Below, in pieces: positions 9,251-17,283 of a stretch of DNA of 64,000 nucleotides. Origin of the DNA: Nocardia spumae. Its GTDB lineage: Bacteria > Actinomycetota > Actinomycetes > Mycobacteriales > Mycobacteriaceae. The notes below the pieces were generated by a model. That model saw only the letters and a program-made list of their open reading frames with translations, was not told the DNA's origin and did not search any database. The stretch is taken from the NCBI RefSeq assembly GCF_020733635.1, contig NZ_JAJFZL010000001.1, positions 682,001-746,000 of the forward strand, given 5' to 3'. The translations under genes and the position numbers were made by a program. Within the stretch, counting starts at the first letter, position 1. Each line of letters opens with the position of its first letter.

Positions 9251-9880
9251 ATGACCGCATCGCACGAACCGAAACAGGACCGCAGCCGGGCCACCCGGCA
9301 GCGGCTGCTCGAGGCCACCATCGACTGCCTGGCCGACATGGGCTGGGCGGCCGCCACCGTCGCGGTCGTCGCCGAACGTGCCGGGGTGTCACGCGGTGCG
9401 GCACAACATCATTTCCCGACCCGCGAGGACCTGATCACCGCGGCCCTCGAGTACATGTTCGACACCCGGATGGCGCAGTCGAAGGCCGAGGCGGCCGCGC
9501 TGACGTCGGCGCCCGACCATGTCGGTGCCCACGACCTCGCGCGCACCGAGGCGGTGGTGGCGCAGCTGGTCGAGTCGTACACGACCACCTTGTTCAAGGC
9601 CGCACTCCAGGTGTGGACCCATGCTGCCGCCGACCCGGTGCTGCGTGAACGAATCGTCCCGCTGGAAGCCCGCTTCGGCCGGGTCTCGCACCGACTGGCG
9701 GTCGAGGCGCTGGGTGTCGACGATTCCGATCCGGTGGCCCACCATCTGGTGCAGGCCACCCTCGACATGGCGCGTGGTCTGGGCCTGGCCGATGTGCTGA
9801 CCGACGACTCGGTGCGCCGCAAACAGATCGTGCAGCAGTGGGCGGCGACCCTGCACATGGCCTTGCACACCCCGCACTGA
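9251..9880 (+). CDS. TetR-family regulator of the acyl-CoA operon
   Basis: This 209-aa regulator has an N-terminal TetR helix-turn-helix at residues 15-60 (ATRQRLLEATIDCLADMGW, then VVAERAGVSRGAAQHHFPTR). The C-terminal ligand domain is divergent. It is the last gene of the seven-gene operon, immediately after echA7. TetR regulators in such operons usually repress their own transcript and are released by an acyl-CoA pathway intermediate. The dyad at 582-597 is the best candidate operator. The ligand is not predictable from sequence. Confidence 0.8.
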   Translation: MTASHEPKQDRSRATRQRLLEATIDCLADMGWAAATVAVVAERAGVSRGAAQHHFPTREDLITAALEYMFDTRMAQSKAEAAALTSAPDHVGAHDLARTEAVVAQLVESYTTTLFKAALQVWTHAAADPVLRERIVPLEARFGRVSHRLAVEALGVDDSDPVAHHLVQATLDMARGLGLADVLTDDSVRRKQIVQQWAATLHMALHTPH

Positions 9881-9968
9881 CCTGCGAGCCAGTCCTGGGA
9901 ACGTCTGCGCGCTGCGCTACCGTAATCGGGCAAATCTCACCCAGATCATCGACTCGAGGGGACCGATC

Positions 9969-10106
9969 ATGGATTCGGGTTCTGCGGCAGCGCTGGAAGG
10001 TATCCGGCAGGGGTATCTGAACGGCGATCCCGTTGCCACCGCACTGTTCATCCCGCTGTTCTTCATCGCGGGCATCTTCGGACTGATTCAGGGTCGGCCC
10101 TTCTGA
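9969..10106 (+). CDS. Small single-helix membrane protein, 45 aa
   Basis: ATG 9969 follows a GAGGGGA Shine-Dalgarno at good spacing and opens 45 codons. The first half is polar (MDSGSAAALEGIRQGYLNG). The second half is a single hydrophobic helix (ATALFIPLFFIAGIFGLI) ending in QGRPF. The good ribosome site, the natural TM helix and the typical codon use support a real short gene. It follows the TetR gene by 88 bp on the same strand. Function is unknown. Confidence 0.5.
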   Translation: MDSGSAAALEGIRQGYLNGDPVATALFIPLFFIAGIFGLIQGRPF

Positions 10107-10124
10107 CCCGAACCGCACGACCCC

Positions 10125-10172
10125 CGGTCACGGCGGACGATCCGCAGTGCGCGGTTCGCCTCGCCGTGACCG
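10125..10172. terminator. Possible terminator hairpin
   Basis: Eleven-base arms (CGGTCACGGCG and its exact complement) enclose a 26-nt loop, 18 bp after the small membrane protein gene. It lies between convergent genes, but the loop is long and no T-tract follows. The rest of 10107-10357 holds no convincing gene. Confidence 0.3.
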
Positions 10173-10357
10173 CGCCGCGCACCGCCCCACACGCGTCCTG
10201 GCCCGGTTGTTCCCGGATGCGCCGACCGGCTCCGCCCTGGCCCACGCTGCTGTGGGCGACCGGCCGTACGGAGTTGCCCGGTCCCCCGCGGCGCTCCGGC
10301 TGGCGCTGGGACGGCACACCGCGCTGAAAATGCCGGTCCGGCATCGAGTTCGGCGAG

Positions 10358-10990
10358 CTATTCGCTCGGCGATTCCGCCACCGGCGGCGGGACCAGGGTG
10401 CCGACGATGCGGCGCACCTTCGCGATGCCGGAGGTATCGCCCAGGCGCAGTGCGGTATTGGCCGCCATCAGGACAGCGTCGATCTGGAAGGTCGCCGATT
10501 CGATATCGGTCGCGGAGCACGCGTTCTGGGCGGCGGCGAGTTCGAGCTGACGGGTGAGGGCGCCCAGCCACGCTCGATGCCCGAGCACCAGCGCGTCGCG
10601 GACGGGACCCGGGTGACTGTCGAAGTCGGGCAGATTGGCACCCCAGAAACAGCCGCCCGCGAACAGTGGCCGCGCGGCGTAGTCGATCCAGTGCTCGACG
10701 AGGGCATGGAGCCGGGGCGCGCCCTCGGACGCCTCCCGCGACGGCGCGATCACCGCGTCGGCGAAAAGCTCGCCCGCGGTGTCTATTGTCGCCAGTTGCA
10801 GTCGTTCCTTGGTGCGGAAGAGCGTCTGGATTCCCGCCTTGCTGAGCTCGAGGTCCTCGGCGAGCCGTCCGAAACTGAGCCCGCCGAGGCCGTCGAGGGA
10901 GGCGATGTCGACGGCGTGACGGGTGATCAGGCGGCGCGAACGATTTCCGCGTTCACGGCCGCGGTGGGCGGCCTCCGCGCCGGTGGTCAC
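10358..10990 (-). CDS. TetR-family regulator, last gene of the SnoaL/DUF3237 operon
   Basis: The 210-aa reading begins at GTG 10990-10988, which overlaps the stop of the DUF3237 gene by 4 nt (GTGA). Helix-turn-helix sequence (LSFGRLAEDLELSKAGIQTLFRT) sits at residues 35-60. The C-terminal half resembles TetR_C regulators that have a GGCFWGANLPDFDSHPGPVR segment. The reading frame is open upstream but that stretch is arginine-rich and non-coding in style. As the last gene of a three-gene operon headed by a TetR-type palindrome, it probably autoregulates. Confidence 0.8.
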   Translation of the reverse strand: MTTGAEAAHRGRERGNRSRRLITRHAVDIASLDGLGGLSFGRLAEDLELSKAGIQTLFRTKERLQLATIDTAGELFADAVIAPSREASEGAPRLHALVEHWIDYAARPLFAGGCFWGANLPDFDSHPGPVRDALVLGHRAWLGALTRQLELAAAQNACSATDIESATFQIDAVLMAANTALRLGDTSGIAKVRRIVGTLVPPPVAESPSE

Positions 10991-11484
10991 AGGATCTGCT
11001 CGACGTGATAGGCCACGCCGCCCTCGACGAGGTATCCGGTGCCGACGGCGACCACATCGTTGAGCCATCGGTACCGCTCGGATCCGGTTTCGAACACCGG
11101 GTTGATGCGGAAGTAGTAGTCGGCCGGGTCGACGCGGAGTCGGCCGGCGGGCGTGGCCATATCGTCCCGGACCTGCGGCGGGATCGCCCAGCGACCGCCG
11201 TAGCTCATATGGATCAGGGCCTCGTCCTCGGTGCGCAGAGCCAGCCGGACGTCGAGCATCATGGTGCCGTCGGTACGGAACAGTGCCCAGTCGCCGCCCT
11301 GGGCCAGGACCTCGCCACCGAGCCGCGGACCGCGGAACGAACCGCCTGCCGCGCCGTAGAGTACGCGTCGGCCGACCGGGCCGTCGACGCCGAATTCCAC
11401 CCGCGGGCGCAGATCGACGACGATATCGAAAAGCGTTGTGGTGCGCAGTGGTTCGACGGTTCGAACGCGGGCGTCGAGGGTCAT
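10987..11484 (-). CDS. DUF3237-domain protein
   Basis: This 165-aa protein resembles DUF3237, a small single-domain family of unknown biochemical role. Visible signs are FDIVVDLRPRVEFG near the start, GPRLGGEVLAQGGDWALFRTDGTMMLDVRLALRTEDEALIHMSYGGR in pieces through the middle, and YFRINPVFETGSERYRWLN near the end. The ATG start overlaps the stop of the SnoaL-like gene (ATGA), and its stop overlaps the TetR start. DUF3237 and SnoaL-like proteins recur together beside TetR genes in catabolic loci, suggesting a shared small-molecule substrate. Confidence 0.75.
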   Translation of the reverse strand: MTLDARVRTVEPLRTTTLFDIVVDLRPRVEFGVDGPVGRRVLYGAAGGSFRGPRLGGEVLAQGGDWALFRTDGTMMLDVRLALRTEDEALIHMSYGGRWAIPPQVRDDMATPAGRLRVDPADYYFRINPVFETGSERYRWLNDVVAVGTGYLVEGGVAYHVEQIL

Positions 11485-11948
11485 CGACGGCCTCCCGGGA
11501 TGCTCGGTTCGCCGAACAGGGTGTGCCGCACCGCGTCGGTGGAGACGCCGGATTGCGCGCACAGATCCGACAGATCGAAGCAGAACCGCTCGCTCTCGAT
11601 CAGATCGTCGGCGAAGGTGAACGTGATGAAGATCGGCAGCTCGGCCCGCCGGCCGTTGGGCGACACCCCGAAACGAGTGCCGGTCATGGTCATTCGAGCC
11701 GTACCCCAGCAGGCGAGGGTCCGTCCGTCGTCGGCGTGGCCGGCCAGTTCGACGTGATAGTCGGGAAAGGATGCGAAGAATCGGGTCAGAGCGCGTTCGT
11801 TCTCCGCCGGACCGCGGGCGGTGGTCCCGAACGCCGGGGTCGTGAGCGTCATCCGCGGATGAAGCAGGGCCAGTGCGGCGGGGAGGTCCTGCCCGCTCTT
11901 CGCGATCGCGAGGGCCTGCGCGAGTTCGAACATGCGGTGGCCGTCCAT
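11481..11948 (-). CDS. SnoaL-like / NTF2-fold protein
   Basis: This 155-aa protein starts at ATG 11948-11946 behind AAGGA. The pattern of an N-terminal helix (MFELAQALAIAKSGQDLPAALALLHPRMTL in segments), PAENERALTRFFASFPDYHVEL and a beta-rich GTARMTMTGTRFG half is that of the SnoaL/NTF2 fold, used by ester cyclases and small hydratases. No catalytic residue can be assigned with confidence. It is the first gene of the operon, so the palindrome at 11997-12020 lies in its promoter. Confidence 0.7.
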   Translation of the reverse strand: MDGHRMFELAQALAIAKSGQDLPAALALLHPRMTLTTPAFGTTARGPAENERALTRFFASFPDYHVELAGHADDGRTLACWGTARMTMTGTRFGVSPNGRRAELPIFITFTFADDLIESERFCFDLSDLCAQSGVSTDAVRHTLFGEPSIPGGRR

Positions 11949-11996
11949 GGTGGTGTCCTTCGGTAGCCGTCGGGGCGTGATGCGGCCCGATATCAC

Positions 11997-12020
11997 AAAC
12001 ATACGTACGGCCGTATGTTT
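11997..12020. promoter_or_regulatory. TetR-type operator upstream of the SnoaL operon
   Basis: AAACATACG-TACGGC-CGTATGTTT has perfect 9-bp arms around a 6-bp centre, 49 bp upstream of the SnoaL-like start. Size and symmetry suit a TetR dimer. The only TetR gene transcribed from here is the last gene of the same operon, which suggests autorepression. Confidence 0.65.
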
Positions 12021-12132
12021 AGGCAAGAGGTTGAGCAAGGGGTTGATCGAGGCGATCCACTTGCGGATTTGGTGAGCCCGGGTTCGCCCGATATCCTGGC
12101 TGGACTCCGGATTCCTGGAGCGCGAAGTTCCT

Positions 12133-12205
12133 GGCCCCGTCGTCTAGCGGCCTAGGACGCCGCCCTCTCAAGGCGGTAGCGCGGGTTCAAATCCCGTCGG
12201 GGCTA
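12133..12205 (+). tRNA. tRNA-Glu (anticodon CTC)
   Basis: Folding by eye gives a 7-bp acceptor stem (12133-12139 with 12198-12204, a G-T wobble at the first pair), a D arm, and an anticodon stem CCGCC/GGCGG. Its 7-base loop CTCTCAA places anticodon CTC at 12167-12169. The T arm loop is TTCAAAT. The discriminator is A at 12205 and CCA is not encoded. CTC reads the glutamate codon GAG, the dominant Glu codon in this GC-rich genome. Confidence 0.93.
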
Positions 12206-12212
12206 CAAGATC

Positions 12213-12246
12213 ACGAATGCCCGCCCTGATCAGGGCGGGCATTCGT
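12213..12246. terminator. Perfect palindromic terminator after tRNA-Glu
   Basis: A 34-bp perfect palindrome (17-base arms, GCCCGCCCTGA core) lies 7 bp after the tRNA and is followed by ATTT. It stands between the tRNA and the convergent glycosyltransferase gene, which ends at 12266. It can serve as a bidirectional Rho-independent terminator. Confidence 0.8.
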
Positions 12247-12265
12247 ATTTCGCCGGGATCCGATC

Positions 12266-13969
12266 TCAATACGGCACCGTCAGGTCGTACACGGCCACTC
12301 CGTCGATGTCCTGACGCGGGAAATGCTGTGCCACCCACGAAGTGATCCGCGCCGCAGGCGACTCCGCGGGCCCCGAGCGCGAATCGTCGTTCCCACCGCC
12401 GATGAAGTAGTGGATATCGCCGTTCGCGACGTGGTCGCGGAACTGGTCCGGGGCCGGTGCGCGAGCACCGCCGTCGAATCCTCCGATCGCCAATATCGGC
12501 AGCTGAGTGGCCAGCTGATAGCTCGCCGCGCGATCGGAGCCGGCGGTCGCCGCGGCCCATCGGTAGGCGATACCGTCACGATCCAGCAGGGCGATCACAC
12601 TCTCACCCGGTGTGTTCGCCGACGCCACGGCACCGTCCGGGCGGTGCGGAAAGGCCAGGGTGTCGGCGGTGCAGGCGAGCGGGCCCGCCGACCCGATGAC
12701 ACCCGCGGCGATCGCGGCCGCCAGCGCGCATCGGCGCGACCGCGGAATCAGCAGCGCGATCGACGCCGCGATGCCGCCGGCCAGTACCGCCCAGCGCAAC
12801 CACGCGACAGCATCCGCGCTGCGGGACAACAGCATCCACGCGGTCACCGTCGTGGCGACCATGGCCGTGGCGGCCACCGGGCGAACCCAGCGACGCCCGG
12901 ATGCGCGCCACAGCATCGTCGCCCCGGCGCCGGTGAGCGCGGCGACCGGCGGTGCGAGCACGAGCGGGGAGTACTGGTGGACATTGTCCGGTGCGCAGCT
13001 GAACAGCGCCGCGGTGAGCAGCCAGCCACCCCACATGATCAGGGCGGCACGTCGGCCGTCGGTGCGAGAAGCGCTGCCGCGCAGCACGAGTCCGGCGATC
13101 AGCAGGATCAGCGCGGCGGGCAGCAGCCAGGCGATCGATGTGCCCCGGTCCGCGTCGAACCACCGGGTGACGCCGGTCGCCAGGAGCGAATTGTGCGGGG
13201 GACGGACGAAATTCGGTCGGGAGTCGACCGGCCACAGGTCGGTGAGCAGAATCCACGAGCCCGCGATCCCGGCCATGGCCCACGCGGCGGCGCACAGCTG
13301 CCCGATGCGCGCGAGCGCCCGGGGCGGGCCGGCGACGAGATAGGTGAGCGCCAGGGCGGGCGCCACGAGCAGCACTTGCCACTGCCCGGCCAGAAAGCCG
13401 AATCCGGTGAGGATTCCGCACCACAGCAGCCGGCGCGGGCGGCCGTCGGCCACCGCACGGGTCATCGCCCAGCAGGCCGCGACCATCAGCAGTACCAGCA
13501 GCGCGTCCGGATCGTTGAACCGGAACATCAGCGCCGCGACGGGTGTGAGGGCCAGTGCGGTACCGGCGAGCAGTCCCGCGACCGGGCCGAAGGGCCGTCG
13601 GACCGTTGCCCACAGCAGCGCGACCGCGCCGACACCCATCAGGGCCTGCGGGACGAGCAGCGTCCAACTGGACAGGCCGAACGCCCGTACCGTCAGATCC
13701 ATCGGCCAGAGCGCTGCCGGAGGACCGCCGACGGTGGTCCCGTTCGAGGCATCCGCGGAGCCGAACAAGAATGCTTTCCCCGACACCGAACCGGCCTGCG
13801 CCGCAGCCGAATACCCCGAATTCGCCCACCCGTTCGCGCCCAGGTCGCACAGGTAGGCGATGGTGGTGGTGAGTAGCAGAGCGGCCAGCGCCCGGCCTTC
13901 CCAGCGGCGCCGATCCGGGGCGGGCGCCGATCCGGCCGGCGACACCGGCCGGATCAGGGTGGTGGTCAC
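12266..13969 (-). CDS. ArnT/PMT-like (GT39-type) membrane glycosyltransferase
   Basis: This 567-aa polytopic membrane protein starts at GTG 13969-13967, overlapping the stop of the upstream glycosyltransferase by 4 nt. About a dozen hydrophobic segments are visible. The first periplasmic loop after TM1 (DLGANGWANSGYSAAAQAGS), followed by GPPAALWPMDLTVRAFG, is typical of undecaprenyl/decaprenyl-phosphate-sugar dependent transferases of the ArnT/PMT group. Such enzymes take sugar from a polyprenyl-phosphate carrier on the outer face of the membrane. The neighbour is a likely maker or flipper of that carrier. The sugar and the acceptor are unknown. Confidence 0.8.
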   Translation of the reverse strand: MTTTLIRPVSPAGSAPAPDRRRWEGRALAALLLTTTIAYLCDLGANGWANSGYSAAAQAGSVSGKAFLFGSADASNGTTVGGPPAALWPMDLTVRAFGLSSWTLLVPQALMGVGAVALLWATVRRPFGPVAGLLAGTALALTPVAALMFRFNDPDALLVLLMVAACWAMTRAVADGRPRRLLWCGILTGFGFLAGQWQVLLVAPALALTYLVAGPPRALARIGQLCAAAWAMAGIAGSWILLTDLWPVDSRPNFVRPPHNSLLATGVTRWFDADRGTSIAWLLPAALILLIAGLVLRGSASRTDGRRAALIMWGGWLLTAALFSCAPDNVHQYSPLVLAPPVAALTGAGATMLWRASGRRWVRPVAATAMVATTVTAWMLLSRSADAVAWLRWAVLAGGIAASIALLIPRSRRCALAAAIAAGVIGSAGPLACTADTLAFPHRPDGAVASANTPGESVIALLDRDGIAYRWAAATAGSDRAASYQLATQLPILAIGGFDGGARAPAPDQFRDHVANGDIHYFIGGGNDDSRSGPAESPAARITSWVAQHFPRQDIDGVAVYDLTVPY

Positions 13970-15231
13970 CGGGGGGCCGTCGGTGCCGCCGTGAGATCGG
14001 TGACAGGGGTGCCGGTGACCGCGTTGCGAAAAACCCAGCGCAGCCCGACGAAGCGGGTCAGCGTCGCCACCAGGTTCGCGACCACCAGGACGAACAGTTC
14101 GACGTGCACCGAGGCCTCCGGCGCCCAGCGATGGAGGGCGAACAGCGAGCCGCTGGTCAGCAGCCAGGCGAAGGTGAAGATCAGCAAACCCTGGAAGTGG
14201 TGCGAAACCGCGTTGCCCGAGCCGCGGACACCGAAGGTGAAGGCACGGTTGGCCGCGGTGTTCGCGATCGCGGTGAGGAGCAGCGCGGCGAAATTGGCGG
14301 GCTGCGCGCCGAGTACCGACTGCAGCAGCACGTACAGCAGCATGTAGGCCAGAGTGGACAGCACGCCGATGATGCCGAACCGCACCAGCTGGCCGACCAT
14401 GCCCAGCGGAACACCGTCCACGAGGGGTTCCCGGCCGATGGCCGCCCGCAGTTCGTTGATCGGCAGGGTGCCGGTGGCCAGCCCGCGACCGACCCGCCAC
14501 ACACCGAGCAGATCCTTACGCGCGGTGTCGATGATGTCGACGCGGCTGTCGGGGTCGTCGATCCAGTCGACGGGCACCTCGTGGATGCGCAGACCGGCGC
14601 GTTCGGCGATCACCAGCAGTTCGGTGTCGAAGAACCATTCGCCGTCCTCGACCAGTGGCAGTACCCGGCGCGCCACGTCGGTGCGCATGGCCTTGAATCC
14701 GCACTGGGCGTCGGAGAACCGGGCCTGCAGTGAGGCTCGCAGGATCAGGTTGTAGCAGCGGGAGATGATCTCCCGCTTCGGCCCGCGCACCACCCGGGAG
14801 GATTTGGCCAGCCGGGTGCCGATCGCGAGATCGGAATGCCCCGAGACCAGCGGCGCCACCAGCGGCAGCAGGGCGTTGAGATCCGTGGAGAGGTCGACGT
14901 CCATATACGCGACGACCTCCGCGTCGGAGGCCTCCCAGACCGCACGCAGCGCCCGGCCCCGGCCCTTGCGGTCGAGGTGGACGACCTCGACCTCGGGCAG
15001 TTCCTCGGCGAGCTCGTGCGCCACGGCGAGGGTGGAGTCGGTCGATGCGTTGTCGGCCACGGTGATTCGCGCCGAGAACGGGAGGCCGCTTCGCAGGAAC
15101 GCGTACAGGCGGCGCACACAGCCGGCGAGATCGCGTTCCTCGTTGTACACCGGAATGACGATCTCGAGCACCGGTGTGTCTGTCGAGTCGGGCGTGGTCG
15201 CCGCCTGGACTGCCGTCGCTGTGTCGGACAT
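13966..15231 (-). CDS. Polyprenyl-phosphate glycosyltransferase (GT2) fused to a GtrA domain
   Basis: Residues 20-260 form a GT2 domain (LEIVIPVYNEERDLAGCV, then ADNASTDSTL and the metal-binding YMDVDLSTD). It resembles dolichyl-phosphate mannose/glucose synthases. The last 130 residues carry four hydrophobic segments with the GtrA signature (QLVRFGIIGVLSTLAYMLLY; NFAALLLTAIANTAANRAFTFG). GtrA-type domains are linked to translocation of polyprenyl-phosphate sugars. The ATG at 15231 is preferred over a GTG six codons upstream because GGGAG lies close to it. The product likely supplies lipid-linked sugar to the downstream ArnT-like enzyme. Confidence 0.85.
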   Translation of the reverse strand: MSDTATAVQAATTPDSTDTPVLEIVIPVYNEERDLAGCVRRLYAFLRSGLPFSARITVADNASTDSTLAVAHELAEELPEVEVVHLDRKGRGRALRAVWEASDAEVVAYMDVDLSTDLNALLPLVAPLVSGHSDLAIGTRLAKSSRVVRGPKREIISRCYNLILRASLQARFSDAQCGFKAMRTDVARRVLPLVEDGEWFFDTELLVIAERAGLRIHEVPVDWIDDPDSRVDIIDTARKDLLGVWRVGRGLATGTLPINELRAAIGREPLVDGVPLGMVGQLVRFGIIGVLSTLAYMLLYVLLQSVLGAQPANFAALLLTAIANTAANRAFTFGVRGSGNAVSHHFQGLLIFTFAWLLTSGSLFALHRWAPEASVHVELFVLVVANLVATLTRFVGLRWVFRNAVTGTPVTDLTAAPTAPR

Positions 15232-15275
15232 GCTCCCAATTTCGGCCACCCAGCTTGGGCACCGATGTGCCCGAG

Positions 15276-15297
15276 CTGGGAGCTTCCTGGGAGCTTC
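15276..15297. repeat. Tandem 11-bp repeat
   Basis: CTGGGAGCTTC occurs twice without a gap. The second copy reaches into the stop codon of the gene ending at 15296. No function is evident. Confidence 0.6.
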
Positions 15298-15796
15298 AGG
15301 ACTCCGGTTCGCCGAACTCCAGCACCACCAGTGGCACCGGCCGCGGCGACGTGGATTGGAAATCGGCCAGCAGTGGATTGTTCGCCAGCACCCAGGCGGC
15401 GAATTCGTCGTATTCGGCTCCCTCGAGCACGCGGCCCCGGGCCCGCAGGGTACGGGTGCCCAATTCCACCTCGACCTGTGGATTCGCCTTGATGTTGTGG
15501 TACCAGGCCGGATACTTCCCCTCGACGAACGAGCTCAGATACGGGGTGTCGCCGCGATAGAGCACCCCCAGCGGGACGACGTGCTGTTTACCGCTGCGCG
15601 CCCCCGTCGTGGTGAGCAGCAGCAGGGTGGCGTCCTCGTAGGAACCGCCGACCTTGCCGCCGTTGGCCCGGAACTCCTCGATCACCGGACGGTTCCAGTC
15701 CTTGATATCCCCTTCGGAGAAGGCCTGATTCCACGGTGCGTCCGGATCGTCGTAGGAGGTGATATCGCGCCGAGTCGTCGCGTCGGATTCGCTCAT
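15296..15796 (-). CDS. Nitroreductase-family (DUF385/Ddn-like) deazaflavin-dependent protein
   Basis: This 166-aa protein starts at ATG 15796. The core LLLTTTGARSGKQHVVPLGVLYRGDTPYL (in two parts) and the KYPAWYHNIKANPQVEVELG motif are hallmarks of the split-barrel DUF385 family. It includes the F420-dependent nitroreductase Ddn of M. tuberculosis. These proteins bind F420 or related cofactors and reduce quinones, nitro compounds or fatty acids. The gene stands alone between the glycosyltransferases and the NERD gene. Confidence 0.8.
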   Translation of the reverse strand: MSESDATTRRDITSYDDPDAPWNQAFSEGDIKDWNRPVIEEFRANGGKVGGSYEDATLLLLTTTGARSGKQHVVPLGVLYRGDTPYLSSFVEGKYPAWYHNIKANPQVEVELGTRTLRARGRVLEGAEYDEFAAWVLANNPLLADFQSTSPRPVPLVVLEFGEPES

Positions 15797-15848
15797 GCGG
15801 GCAGTATGCCGACGGGGTCCGACAATGTCGCCGCTCGCGCGCCGGCGG

Positions 15849-17159
15849 TCAGCAGCCGGCCTGAAAGGGGTAGCAGGCCCTGGCATCCTGCGGGAACAAC
15901 CCCGAGTCCGGTTGGGGTGCGGGCACTTCGGCCGCGGCCGGGGCGGCGGGTGCGGGCGGTATCACCGGTGCCGGCGGCGGGGCGCCCGCGGTCGAGGTGG
16001 GGGTCGGACGGTTACCGGCGTCGCTGTGCGGCCGGGAACCATCGGCGGTGAAATACCAGACGAAACCGATGAGAACGGCCGCCAGGGCGCCGATCACCAC
16101 GACGGCCTCGACCCGGTGCCGAGGCGGCCGGCGGAACGGCTTGGGCGCCGGCTCGTCGTCGGACTCCGGTTCGGGGAATCGGCGCGTGGAGTCGGCCGGC
16201 GGCCGGGGCCCGGCGGCCGCGGGGTAGCGCGGCGGCAGTGGTTGCGGGATGTCGCGTGGCGGCGGACTCACCGAAACCGGTGGTTCGGTCAGTGGGCGGC
16301 CGAACGGCTCGGTGTCGGGTGGCGCCGCGGCCGCCGACCGGGCGGAGGCATGGGCGGTATCGGGCTTCGCCGGTGCGCAGACATCGCCGGCGGATGCGGC
16401 GCTGGGCTCGGGGGGAGCGGGGGCGTCGGCTTTCACGCCCACGAGAAGCTCGGGCGCCGGCTCGGTGACGGGGACGTCGGGCGCCGGCTCGGCGGACGTC
16501 GCCGGTGCTTCGGCCGGAAACCCCTCGCGCAGCAGGGCCGCGCGCAGGGTGGCCGCTTCCTCCGGATCGCAGGCCTGGTGGAATCCGATTTCCGCCAGCA
16601 CATCGATGACGAGCTCCGCGGTCCACGGGTCGGTCCGGGCTCGGAACGCCTTGCGGTTGAGCCATTTCCACAATTGCGAGGCGTCGGAGCCCAGCAGGAC
16701 GTCACGGCCCGCCGGCATCCGGCCCTTGTCCAGTGAGACGGTGGTACCGGGGTGCGGGGCGACGAGCACGAGGGCGTCGACGAACAGGTCGCGGCCGGGC
16801 TCGATCTCGGAGGCCAGATGCTGCAGGTCCGACCTCGCCTCGGCCACATGACGCAGTGGATTGATGTCGTTGCCGCGCAACCGGATCGGATCGCCGGCGC
16901 TGCCGGGCATCGACCACCGGCCGTCGACCGGGCACGACAGCGTGCCGCCGATCGGTTCGAGGATGTCCTCCACCTCGATGACCGCCGCCGCGAAGGGAGT
17001 GAGGACGACGATATCGGCCTCGGTGCCGCCGCGGCGGTGTCGATCGGGAATGCGGAGGCCGGAGAGGGCGATTCCGGGATTGGAACTGTAGTCCCGCAGA
17101 AATCCGAGCGCCTTCCGCTCGGTGCTGGGATCGGTGTTCTCGGCGTTGATGATCAGCAT
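15849..17159 (-). CDS. Membrane-anchored NERD-domain protein, catalytic lysine apparently replaced
   Basis: Residues 1-140 match the nuclease-related domain (NERD), with TEADIVVLTPFAAAVIEVED corresponding to the PD-(D/E)xK core. The position expected to be lysine after the IEV strand reads ED, so nuclease activity is doubtful. Residues 215-340 are a Pro/Ala/Glu-rich linker. A single TM helix (VVVIGALAAVLIGFVWYF) lies near residue 360. A second Pro-rich stretch ends in CYPFQAGC, leaving two cysteines close to the C-terminus. The expected topology is cytoplasmic NERD and an outside tail. The 124 bp between its start and thiD hold an AT-rich TATATA element but no gene. Confidence 0.7.
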   Translation of the reverse strand: MLIINAENTDPSTERKALGFLRDYSSNPGIALSGLRIPDRHRRGGTEADIVVLTPFAAAVIEVEDILEPIGGTLSCPVDGRWSMPGSAGDPIRLRGNDINPLRHVAEARSDLQHLASEIEPGRDLFVDALVLVAPHPGTTVSLDKGRMPAGRDVLLGSDASQLWKWLNRKAFRARTDPWTAELVIDVLAEIGFHQACDPEEAATLRAALLREGFPAEAPATSAEPAPDVPVTEPAPELLVGVKADAPAPPEPSAASAGDVCAPAKPDTAHASARSAAAAPPDTEPFGRPLTEPPVSVSPPPRDIPQPLPPRYPAAAGPRPPADSTRRFPEPESDDEPAPKPFRRPPRHRVEAVVVIGALAAVLIGFVWYFTADGSRPHSDAGNRPTPTSTAGAPPPAPVIPPAPAAPAAAEVPAPQPDSGLFPQDARACYPFQAGC

Positions 17160-17283
17160 GGTCGACTCCTCGTCCCGGCTTCGAGTTGTGGCCCGCGCTG
17201 TATATAGTACTGCGCCCCAACGGCTTTCACGACCATGCGGTAAGCCGGAAAGTTGCTGGGGCGGCGAGATGTGTGGTGCGGTG

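Noticed and set aside
10173..10357. Possible gene between the 45-aa protein and the TetR gene
   Set aside because: Open frames here are short, Arg-rich and overlap each other on both strands, with no ribosome site or hydrophobic pattern.
12323..13876. 517-aa open frame on the plus strand opposite the ArnT-like gene
   Set aside because: Extremely Arg/Gln/Gly-rich without domains; the opposite strand encodes a coherent polytopic membrane protein coupled to its neighbour.
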